Shown: one piece after another, positions 14,598-20,488 of the stretch
How the letters are laid out: every line of letters begins with the position of its first letter
How positions within the stretch are numbered: position 1 is the stretch's first letter
DNA from: Scybalousia_A sp963588535
GTDB taxonomy: Bacteria; Bacteroidota; Bacteroidia; Bacteroidales; P3
Assembly (NCBI GenBank): GCA_963588535.1
Contig: CAVAII010000076.1
Coordinates: forward strand, 1 to 20,488
DNA: 20,488 nt
Direction of reading: 5' to 3'
Notes under the pieces: model-generated
Database searches by the model: none
What the model was told of the DNA's origin: nothing
What the model saw: the letters and a program-made list of their open reading frames with translations, nothing else
Translations under genes and position numbers: made by a program

Positions 14598-15809
14598 GTG
14601 GTAAAAGAAATTTCGATTGAAGAGTATGCCTATCCTCTTAGTGAGGATAGAATAGCGAAGTATCCTTTGAAGCAAAGAGACAAAGCCAAACTACTATATT
14701 GGAATGGCAAACAAATAAAGGACGAAGTGTTTTCCGATTTACCCTCTTTGTTATCGAGAGATACTTTGCTTGTCTTTAACGATACAAAAGTCGTTTATGC
14801 TCGTCTTCTATTCAAAAAGCCAACAGGTAGCACTATTGAGATATTTTGTTTAGAACCTCTAACGCCTAATAGTTTTCAATTGTCCTTTTCACAGACCGAG
14901 AAGACTACTTGGAAATGTCTTGTAGGCAACAACAAGAAATGGAAAGAGGGTATATTGTCTCAAACAAAACTTGTCTCGGGCAAAGAAGTAACCTTAACGG
15001 CAGAAAGAAAAGAACAAATCAACGAATGTTGGGTTGTAGAGTTTGCTTGGGACAAAGGATTCTCGTTTGCAGAGATAATGCAAGAGTTTGGCGTAATACC
15101 ATTGCCTCCATACCTCAAAAGACAAAGCGAAGAAGAAGACAAGATAGACTATCAAACCATTTACGCTCATTACGATGGTTCGGTAGCAGCACCAACGGCA
15201 GGATTGCATTTCACGGATAGTACCTTCGAGGAGTTAAAACAAAAAGATATCCGCACCTCTTTTGTTACCCTACATGTAGGTGCAGGCACTTTCAAACCAG
15301 TTACCGAGAAGACTATCGGAGAACATCAAATGCACACCGAAAAGATAATAATCACTTTGTCTACCTTAGACGATTTGTTATCCTATATAGATAAGGAGAT
15401 TATATGTGTTGGCACTACCTCGGTTAGGACTATCGAGAGTCTGTATTGGTACGGCGTAAAAATGATTGAAAGTAAGGGTACGCAGAGCGATTTCTCTATT
15501 GAGCAGTGGTATCCGTACGAACAACACAAAGATATATCAGCCAAAGAGAGTCTAAACACTATTAAGGAATATATGCTTTCCAACCATTTGGATTATATCT
15601 CCGGCGAGACGAGTCTTATCATTGCTCCGTCTTATAAATATCGTATTGTGGAAGGTATGGTTACTAATTTTCATCAGCCTAAGAGTACTCTATTGTTGCT
15701 TGTTAGTGCTATGATTGGCGAAAAGTGGAAAGACGTATACCAACACGCCCTTGAAAGTGGTTATCGTTTCCTTTCCTACGGCGATGCTTGTTTGTTTAGA
15801 AAGAAATAG
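14598..15809 (+). CDS. queA: S-adenosylmethionine:tRNA ribosyltransferase-isomerase
   Basis: QueA moves the ribosyl part of SAM to 7-aminomethyl-7-deazaguanine in the anticodon of Asn, Asp, His and Tyr tRNAs, giving epoxyqueuosine. The 403-aa protein has the family motifs FNDTKVVYARL (60-70), AAPTAGLHF (197-205), VGAGTFKPV (227-235), GTTSVRTIES (272-281) and VTNFHQPKSTLLLLVSA (355-371). It is somewhat longer than the usual 340-360 aa, partly from an insert at about 285-335. The start is GTG at 14598; the family-typical IEEYAYPLSEDRIAKYPL follows at once, so a later start would remove conserved sequence. Confidence 0.95.
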   Translation: MVKEISIEEYAYPLSEDRIAKYPLKQRDKAKLLYWNGKQIKDEVFSDLPSLLSRDTLLVFNDTKVVYARLLFKKPTGSTIEIFCLEPLTPNSFQLSFSQTEKTTWKCLVGNNKKWKEGILSQTKLVSGKEVTLTAERKEQINECWVVEFAWDKGFSFAEIMQEFGVIPLPPYLKRQSEEEDKIDYQTIYAHYDGSVAAPTAGLHFTDSTFEELKQKDIRTSFVTLHVGAGTFKPVTEKTIGEHQMHTEKIIITLSTLDDLLSYIDKEIICVGTTSVRTIESLYWYGVKMIESKGTQSDFSIEQWYPYEQHKDISAKESLNTIKEYMLSNHLDYISGETSLIIAPSYKYRIVEGMVTNFHQPKSTLLLLVSAMIGEKWKDVYQHALESGYRFLSYGDACLFRKK

Positions 15810-15830
15810 AACAAAAAAAATAAAACTATT

Positions 15831-16964
15831 ATGAAAAACTCCAAATTATTCTCCCTATTAATAGTCTGCTTAATATTGATTAGCACGTCCGCAACTACTG
15901 TCGCAGGCAATGTAAGAGTACGTATCTACACCTCAATAAAGATAACCGAAGCGAACTTGGTAGCCTCATTTGGTTCTTATACAATAGACAAGGTAACTAA
16001 GATAAACAAAGCAGACAAGATTAACCTTAAGGTAGAAAACGACAAAATCAAAGTAACACTCAACGACAAGACCCTATTCAGTAAGGATAGTATATGTCTA
16101 AGCAGTGAGGATTTGAAATGTTTCTTTCAGGTAACTCCCACTACGGCTAAGATGAGAAGATACGATAACAACCTTATTGTCAAACTAACCTCAGACAAAA
16201 AGAATTTATTGTTGATTAACGATGTAACAGAGGATAACTACTTAGCAGGCGTTGTGCAGAGTGAGGCAGGTGGTGCAAGTGATAATGTAGAGTTTTTCAA
16301 AGTTCAGGCGATATGCTGTCGTACCTACATGAACAGATTTAAGAACAAACACTCGAAAGACGGCTATAATCTATGCGATGAGGTTAATTGTCAGGTATAT
16401 TTCTCTCGTGCTAACAAAGCACAATGTATCGAAGGAACTATGGCTACCTCGGGTGAGATTATTGTAGATGAGAATGACAAGATAATAGAGCCTTTGTTCT
16501 ATTCTAATAGCGGTGGTCAGACGGCTAACAGTGAAGACGTTTGGGGTAATAAGATCTCTTACTTGCGTTCGGTCGAGGACACTTTCTCTATGGGTGGCAA
16601 AAACTATACTTGGGAGAAAGAAATAAAAGAGAAAGAATGGATTAATTATTTCAAAAACAAAGGCATAAACATTAAAGACTATAACACCAAACAAGAGATC
16701 CTGAATTTCTCTCAAGCAGAAGGTCGCAAAGCCAAAATCTTTGATATCCCTTTGACGCAGATTCGCAAAGACTTTAAGTTAAAGAGTACTTTCTTTTCCG
16801 TTGAGCCTTGGGGTAGCAATGTAAAACTAAAAGGCAAAGGCTACGGACACGGCGTTGGTATGAGTCAGGAAGGTGCTATAAATATGTGCGATGAAGACTA
16901 CGACTATATGGAAGTAATCGAACACTACTATCAAGGCGTCAAAATCAAAAAGATAGACGACTAA
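15831..16964 (+). CDS. SpoIID/LytB-domain protein, probable peptidoglycan lytic enzyme
   Basis: The 377-aa protein has a signal peptide (residues 1 to about 25, ATTVAG) and a SpoIID domain from about 130 to 370. The catalytic-type Glu145 lies in NYLAGVVQSEAG. Other marks are QAICCRTYMN (159-168), FYSNSGGQTANSEDVWG (223-239) and the C-terminal GYGHGVGMSQEGA (337-349). In spore formers SpoIID cleaves denuded glycan during engulfment. Bacteroidota do not sporulate, and there this family probably works in ordinary wall remodelling. Cys181 and Cys187 (NLCDEVNCQ) are near a position where SpoIID binds zinc, which may be kept here. It is the last gene of the pssA unit (21 bp after queA) and ends at a hairpin terminator. 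Confidence 0.9.
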   Translation: MKNSKLFSLLIVCLILISTSATTVAGNVRVRIYTSIKITEANLVASFGSYTIDKVTKINKADKINLKVENDKIKVTLNDKTLFSKDSICLSSEDLKCFFQVTPTTAKMRRYDNNLIVKLTSDKKNLLLINDVTEDNYLAGVVQSEAGGASDNVEFFKVQAICCRTYMNRFKNKHSKDGYNLCDEVNCQVYFSRANKAQCIEGTMATSGEIIVDENDKIIEPLFYSNSGGQTANSEDVWGNKISYLRSVEDTFSMGGKNYTWEKEIKEKEWINYFKNKGINIKDYNTKQEILNFSQAEGRKAKIFDIPLTQIRKDFKLKSTFFSVEPWGSNVKLKGKGYGHGVGMSQEGAINMCDEDYDYMEVIEHYYQGVKIKKIDD

Positions 16965-16988
16965 GACAAATATTCATAAAAAAAATAA

Positions 16989-17025
16989 AAATCAGCCCAG
17001 ATTCTTTTTTGGACTGATTACTTTT
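16989..17025. terminator. Bidirectional terminator between convergent genes
   Basis: AATCAGCCC (16989-16997) pairs with GGACTGATT (17010-17018), a 9-bp stem with one mismatch and a T-rich loop. ACTTTTTA follows on the plus strand. On the minus strand the stem is followed by a T-rich run. It can therefore end both the SpoIID-like unit and, from the far side, the outer-membrane gene that stops at 17048. Confidence 0.8.
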
Positions 17026-17047
17026 TATAGTTAGTTATTTTGATATA

Positions 17048-17860
17048 TTATAGATAGTATGCTACATAAACAGATAGATTATGATTAGCAAATGCAGCAG
17101 GATTATAGTCTTTATGGTCCTCGCTTGGCAAAATCTTGTATTGATAGTTGTTTATAATAGGATAGAAATCAAACATCAAACCAGCCTCTATCTTTTTATG
17201 ATTGCTAAGTCCTTTTGTAATAGCTAATCCAAAAGTCAAGAAAGGATTTACTTCCGTTTTCTTATCTAACTTAAACACTCCACCATCTCGTTTAGACTCA
17301 TATAGATCACTACCATCGATAGGAGACGTATATTTAACTAAACTATACGTTGGTATACTTACTTCGTCTGATGGAGACCAATCAATACCTAAACCAATAA
17401 TACCTTTTAATAAAGACTTATCCCCTCTGTGAAATGTATATCCATACATAAAAGGTATTTGCAAACTATTTAAAGCCCTTGGCATATTGACGCTTCCAAA
17501 ACTACCCACCTCATTTGGATTCATAAACATCTTATAACTCAAATGCCTATAATTCCACCTTAACCTAACAGCAAGAGAATTCCACTCATCTATATCGTAT
17601 TGATATTCGGCAAAGAAAGCAAAAGCATATTGTTCTACAACAGCAGGGTAACTACATGTTTTATTCATGCTAGTTGAATATTCATCCTCTGTAATATTAT
17701 TAACATATCCATCTATCTTACTACCCAAAAACAAGTTTGTAGATACACCTAAACCGAAATGATGCTTGCTCGCATACTTATCCATACGATTATAATAATC
17801 TTGAGCAAACAAACTGGTGCCTATCAACACCATCACTAATGTTACTATTATCTTTTTCAT
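17048..17860 (-). CDS. Outer-membrane beta-barrel protein, function unknown
   Basis: The 270-aa protein has a signal peptide (MKKIIVTLVMVLIGTSLFA, cut before QDYYN). The rest is alternating hydrophobic and polar strands with many Tyr, Phe and Trp: FGLGVSTNLFLG, YAFAFFAEYQY, LAVRLRWNYRHLSYKM, NPFLTFGLAITKGL, IEAGLMFDFYPI. It closes with LSVYVAYYL. This fits a barrel of about 10-12 strands, like the OmpW/OprF-type porin-like proteins or the opacity-type family, but I cannot place it in a named family. It lies 21 bp downstream of a 62-aa lipoprotein gene and shares its long leader. Confidence 0.75.
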   Translation of the reverse strand: MKKIIVTLVMVLIGTSLFAQDYYNRMDKYASKHHFGLGVSTNLFLGSKIDGYVNNITEDEYSTSMNKTCSYPAVVEQYAFAFFAEYQYDIDEWNSLAVRLRWNYRHLSYKMFMNPNEVGSFGSVNMPRALNSLQIPFMYGYTFHRGDKSLLKGIIGLGIDWSPSDEVSIPTYSLVKYTSPIDGSDLYESKRDGGVFKLDKKTEVNPFLTFGLAITKGLSNHKKIEAGLMFDFYPIINNYQYKILPSEDHKDYNPAAFANHNLSVYVAYYL

Positions 17861-17881
17861 CGCTTTAATGTTTTTTTATTG

Positions 17882-18070
17882 TTAACTAATAAGGTCTATC
17901 AGAGACTTTAATAATGGTCTAATTTCCGATAGGACATTAGGACTTCGTAGAATCGTTTCTGCTAAACTCTTAGCAAATGTTATTTCTTGTTCATCGTTAC
18001 AAGAAACAAACATCATTGCTGATAGCGTTACAAATAGCGACAATGCTATTTTTCTTATGTTTATATACAT
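17882..18070 (-). CDS. Small lipoprotein of 62 residues
   Basis: The sequence MYINIRKIALSLFVTLSAMMF leads to a lipobox-like FVSC with Cys24, followed by the acidic stretch NDEQE. The mature part has only 39 residues and is predicted helical (FAKSLAETILRSPNVLSEIRPLLKSLIDLI), amphipathic in its second half. I do not recognise a family. The signal sequence, the acidic residues after the cysteine and the tight coupling to the beta-barrel gene (21-bp gap) support a real gene. It may be an accessory to the barrel, which is inference. Confidence 0.7.
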   Translation of the reverse strand: MYINIRKIALSLFVTLSAMMFVSCNDEQEITFAKSLAETILRSPNVLSEIRPLLKSLIDLIS

Positions 18071-18432
18071 TTCTTTTCTTATTTTTTGTTATTACTTCCT
18101 TTTTAGCTAATTTTCTTTTGTTCTTGTCTACATTTGATAGGTGAATGTAGTAGAAAGAGCTGTTAGGTAGAAGAACAAAAGGGCAAGTAAGTTGTAAACT
18201 ATTAGCTATACCGCTCCTTTGCTACCTAACAGCAAAGGGGAGGAAGACAACCCATCCTATTAAATGGATATACCGAGAAGCACCCATTTTATGATGTACA
18301 CTATGAAAGTATTCTTTGTTCATTACTATTAACTTTTAGTTAACTAATTTTTTGCAAAGATACACATATTTTTGAAAATCTACCTTTTTTATTAAACTTT
18401 TTTTGAAAAATTAATGACTCTTGAGTATAAAA
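18071..18432 (-). ncRNA. Structured leader RNA or small RNA upstream of the lipoprotein/barrel genes
   Basis: No gene fits in this 362-bp gap. On the minus strand a -7 element (18362-18355) would start an RNA near 18347, giving a leader of about 277 nt. Inside are five perfect complementary pairs: 18104-18111 with 18201-18208 (8 bp); 18115-18125 with 18171-18181 (11 bp, CTTTTGTTCTT/AAGAACAAAAG); 18128-18134 with 18144-18150 (7 bp, 9-nt loop); 18216-18223 with 18231-18238 (8 bp, 7-nt loop); 18159-18170 with 18222-18233 (12 bp). The last one overlaps the 8-bp hairpin and pairs its loop GTTAGGT with ACCTAAC in the other domain, a kissing-loop or switch arrangement. I do not recognise a known riboswitch class. 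Confidence 0.6.
18336..18362 (-). promoter_or_regulatory. -7 promoter element with adjoining palindrome
   Basis: The minus strand has TATCTTTG (18362-18355), a common -7 form in Bacteroidota. No -33 TTTG is found at the ideal distance. A perfect 12-bp palindrome, TTAGTTAACTAA (18336-18347), lies at the predicted transcription start and could be an operator. Confidence 0.6.
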
Positions 18433-19167
18433 TTATCTATGCTCCTTCACAATGCTCTCGCTGATTGTACCATAGATCTCTTGCCACCTATCTTCTAATT
18501 GGGTCTTGTGATTATTCATTATAGAATAGTCCCCTCTTACGGCAGGACCTGTCTGCAAGTCGTATGGGTTGTTCTCTTTTATCGCCTGCGTTGTTCTGTC
18601 TATTAAAGGGAAAAGGGTCTCGAAAGGAATATTGGCTTTATCGAGTATCGTCTTTGAGATATAGAATAAATGATTAGTGAAATTATTGCTAAACACCGCC
18701 GCCAAATGCAGACTCTTACGCTGATTATCGTCTAATACATATATAGTCTTAGTTAGTTTAGTGGCTAAACAATGCAACTCCTTTAACGTATCCTCTTCGA
18801 AGGCCCACACACACAAAGGAACAGCAGAGAAATCTATCTCTACCCCCTTACGCAGACTCTGCAAAGGATAAAAAGAACCATATCTATTAGTAATCTTCTC
18901 TAAACACTTTGTCTCGGTGTATCCACTCGTATGCACAACAATAGAGGTAAGCCTTTTTCTATGATTTAGAGTATATATCTTATCTACTATCTCCGATATG
19001 GCATCGTCCTTAACGGCTATAATAATTAGGTCTCTTTCTATCTTGCCCAAATCAAAAGGTTGGCGTGAGGGTATAATCTCAACATCCAACCCCTTGGAAA
19101 GCATTATTTTTTGATAATGATAGGCAACATTGCCTTGTCCAATTATTGCTATCTTTTGTATTTCCAA
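18433..19167 (-). CDS. Rossmann-fold protein with DUF2520 domain (NADP-dependent reductase-like)
   Basis: The 244-aa protein starts with a nucleotide-binding GQGNVA turn (Gly10-Gln-Gly12-Asn-Val-Ala15) in KIAIIGQGNVAYHY. A 6-phosphogluconate-dehydrogenase-like layout follows: helical C-terminal part with HLAAVFSNNFTNHLFYI and the DUF2520 signature GPAVRGD (207-213). The domain pair is widespread in Bacteroidota and is annotated only as a reductase-like protein; the substrate is unknown. The start appears to be TTG at 19167 (LEIQKIAIIG), 15 bp after gltX. No ATG is available upstream in frame, and starting later would cut the Rossmann strand. It is co-transcribed with gltX. Confidence 0.85.
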   Translation of the reverse strand: MEIQKIAIIGQGNVAYHYQKIMLSKGLDVEIIPSRQPFDLGKIERDLIIIAVKDDAISEIVDKIYTLNHRKRLTSIVVHTSGYTETKCLEKITNRYGSFYPLQSLRKGVEIDFSAVPLCVWAFEEDTLKELHCLATKLTKTIYVLDDNQRKSLHLAAVFSNNFTNHLFYISKTILDKANIPFETLFPLIDRTTQAIKENNPYDLQTGPAVRGDYSIMNNHKTQLEDRWQEIYGTISESIVKEHR

Positions 19168-19182
19168 AACAAAGAAAGAAGT

Positions 19183-20488
19183 TTATAGGTTAATCTTTTC
19201 TATTGCAACTTGCAAACGATTAAGTATCTCCCTCTTGCCTAACACCTTCATTATATCCAACATATTCGGCCCCTTAGTGTCTCCTACAACAGCCAAACGC
19301 AAGCAATTCATTATCTGACCCATATTCAACTCGTTCGTCTGTATGTAATCCATTAGGAAGTCTTCTGCCTTCTGTGCCCAATCAGTATTGTCCTCTATCT
19401 GCTCCAAATGCCCTAAGATGATTCGCATCCTATCGGACATACCCTCTTTCCAACGCTTTTTAAGTGCTTTCTCGGCATACTCCTTCGGTGAAACAAAGAA
19501 GTAATCACTATTGTCCCACAATTCTTTTGCAAACGAACATCTCTCCTTTATTAAGCCCACAACCTGCTCTACCTTCTCTTTTGTAGTCTCTATGCCTTTC
19601 GATTGTAACTCTCTTAGATAACTCTCTGCCAAAGTCTTGTTATCCTCTTTTTGTAGGTATTGATGATTAAACCATTTGGCTTTCTCCAAATCGAACTTCG
19701 CACCATGCTTAGAGATTCTTTGTAATGAGAACTTGTCTATCAACTCTTGTAAAGAAAATATCTCCTGCTCCGTCCCATCGTTCCAACCCAACAAGGCTAA
19801 CATATTAACAACAGCCTCAGGTAAGTATCCACTCTCTCTATATCCCGAAGAAATCTCTCCGCTCTTTGGATCTTGCCATTGCAATGGGAACACAGGGAAA
19901 CCTAAACGATCTCCGTCTCTTTTCGATAACTTACCCTTACCATCTGGCTTTAACAACAAAGGCAAGTGTGCAAACTGCGGCATCTGAGCTTCCCAACCAA
20001 ACGCCCTATACAAACAAACGTGCAAAGGACAAGAGGGCAACCATTCCTCTCCCCTTATAACGTGCGATATCTTCATCAAATGATCATCTACTATATTTGC
20101 CAAATGATATGTCGGCATACCATCGCTTTTGTACAACACCTTATCGTCCAAGAGAGAAGCATCTACTTTGATATGTCCTCTTATGATATCGTCAAACTCT
20201 ATCGACTCGCCTTCTTCGAACCTAAAACGAATAACGTATGGTGCTTTGTCCTCGTTAAGTAGTCTGTCTACCTCCTCACTGCTTAATGATAAAGAATTGC
20301 GAAGCGATAGTCTTGTCTTGCAATCGTATTGGAAAGTCTGCTTATTAGCCTCTGCCTCTGTACGCCTACTGGCTAACTCCTCGGCTGTATCAAAGGCGTA
20401 ATAGGCTTTGCCTTTTCTTACCAACTCTAAGGCATAATCCTTATACATAGCCTTACGCTCGGATTGTTTATAAGGACCATACTTGCCC
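19183..20488 (-). CDS. gltX: Glutamyl-tRNA synthetase, cut by the window edge
   Basis: This enzyme charges tRNA-Glu in the cytoplasm. The visible 434 residues are the C-terminal part; the frame stays open to 20488 (reading GKYGPYKQSERKAMYKDY), so the real start, with the HIGH motif, lies outside. The internal ATG at 20448 is not the start. Visible are the GKAYYAFDT segment, SDGMPTYHLANIVDDHLM and HVIRGEEWLPSCPLH of the catalytic domain, and the KMSKS equivalent KLSKRDGD (about 19909-19932). The alpha-helical anticodon-binding domain follows to the normal end. A full-length protein would be about 500 aa. It is a class I, bacterial-type enzyme; gltX for Gln-tRNA misacylation cannot be judged here. 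Confidence 0.96.
   Translation of the reverse strand, partial: GKYGPYKQSERKAMYKDYALELVRKGKAYYAFDTAEELASRRTEAEANKQTFQYDCKTRLSLRNSLSLSSEEVDRLLNEDKAPYVIRFRFEEGESIEFDDIIRGHIKVDASLLDDKVLYKSDGMPTYHLANIVDDHLMKISHVIRGEEWLPSCPLHVCLYRAFGWEAQMPQFAHLPLLLKPDGKGKLSKRDGDRLGFPVFPLQWQDPKSGEISSGYRESGYLPEAVVNMLALLGWNDGTEQEIFSLQELIDKFSLQRISKHGAKFDLEKAKWFNHQYLQKEDNKTLAESYLRELQSKGIETTKEKVEQVVGLIKERCSFAKELWDNSDYFFVSPKEYAEKALKKRWKEGMSDRMRIILGHLEQIEDNTDWAQKAEDFLMDYIQTNELNMGQIMNCLRLAVVGDTKGPNMLDIMKVLGKREILNRLQVAIEKINL

Noticed and set aside
14909..15220. 103-codon frame inside queA
   Set aside because: It overlaps conserved QueA motifs in another frame and has no recognisable sequence.
16965..17047. Small gene between the SpoIID-like gene and the barrel gene
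   Set aside because: The gap holds only the terminator hairpin and AT-rich sequence.
18104..18347. Known riboswitch or housekeeping RNA (cobalamin, TPP, tmRNA, RNase P, SRP, 6S)
   Set aside because: I looked for their conserved boxes by eye and saw none. This is not a substitute for a covariance search.
20401..20448. ATG at 20448 as the gltX start
   Set aside because: The frame is open to the window edge and reads GPYKQSERK, normal internal gltX sequence, so the gene is cut by the window.

Overview
The window is AT-rich chromosomal DNA from a member of the Bacteroidota, most likely an uncultured member of the order Bacteroidales. Three things point there. Promoters have the Bacteroidota form (TTTG, about 19 bp, TAnnTTTG). 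Genes are not preceded by clear Shine-Dalgarno sequences. The gene families also fit: a MltD-like transglycosylase, a HhH plus beta-barrel protein, an RluB with a charged N-terminal extension, a DUF2520 reductase-like protein and permissive lipoproteins. No mobile element, phage, CRISPR array or defence locus is visible; nearly all genes are core metabolism, translation or envelope genes.

Layout. (1) 77-2482, minus strand: thioredoxin-fold protein, lytic transglycosylase, menA, tightly spaced. (2) 2594-4136, plus strand: SIMPL-domain protein and menG/ubiE, from a clear promoter at 2535-2565 to a hairpin terminator that starts inside the menG stop region. (3) 4198-4323: six head-to-tail 21-bp repeats in the convergent gap. 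(4) 4349-5475, minus strand: initiator-type tRNA-Met followed by rsgA, with a textbook promoter in front of the tRNA. (5) 5618-11797, plus strand: rluB, a PglF/CapD-type nucleotide-sugar dehydratase, lipA and a HhH/beta-barrel protein. (6) 11798-12247: a gene-free repeat island with GC-rich inverted arms around AT-rich 22-bp repeats, then a separate hairpin. (7) 12248-13445, minus strand: small lipoprotein, frr, cysteine-rich CWC protein. (8) 13601-16964, plus strand: pssA, purS, queA, SpoIID-like protein, ending at a hairpin that can terminate from both sides. (9) 17048-18070, minus strand: 62-aa lipoprotein and outer-membrane beta-barrel protein, behind a long (about 280 nt) and strongly structured leader. 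(10) 18433-20488, minus strand: gltX (cut by the window edge) and a DUF2520 protein.

The genes serve several ordinary tasks: menaquinone synthesis (MenA, MenG), peptidoglycan turnover (MltD-like, SpoIID-like), envelope and polysaccharide synthesis (CapD/PglF-like, PssA, outer-membrane proteins), translation and RNA modification (fMet-tRNA, RsgA, RluB, QueA, Frr, GltX), and cofactors or nucleotides (LipA, PurS). I see no clear new multi-gene system. The best candidates for something undescribed are the leader RNA at about 18104-18347, whose hairpin loop is complementary to a second domain, and the recurring 21-22 bp tandem repeats that occupy three separate gene-end gaps and have a 7-codon counterpart inside rluB.
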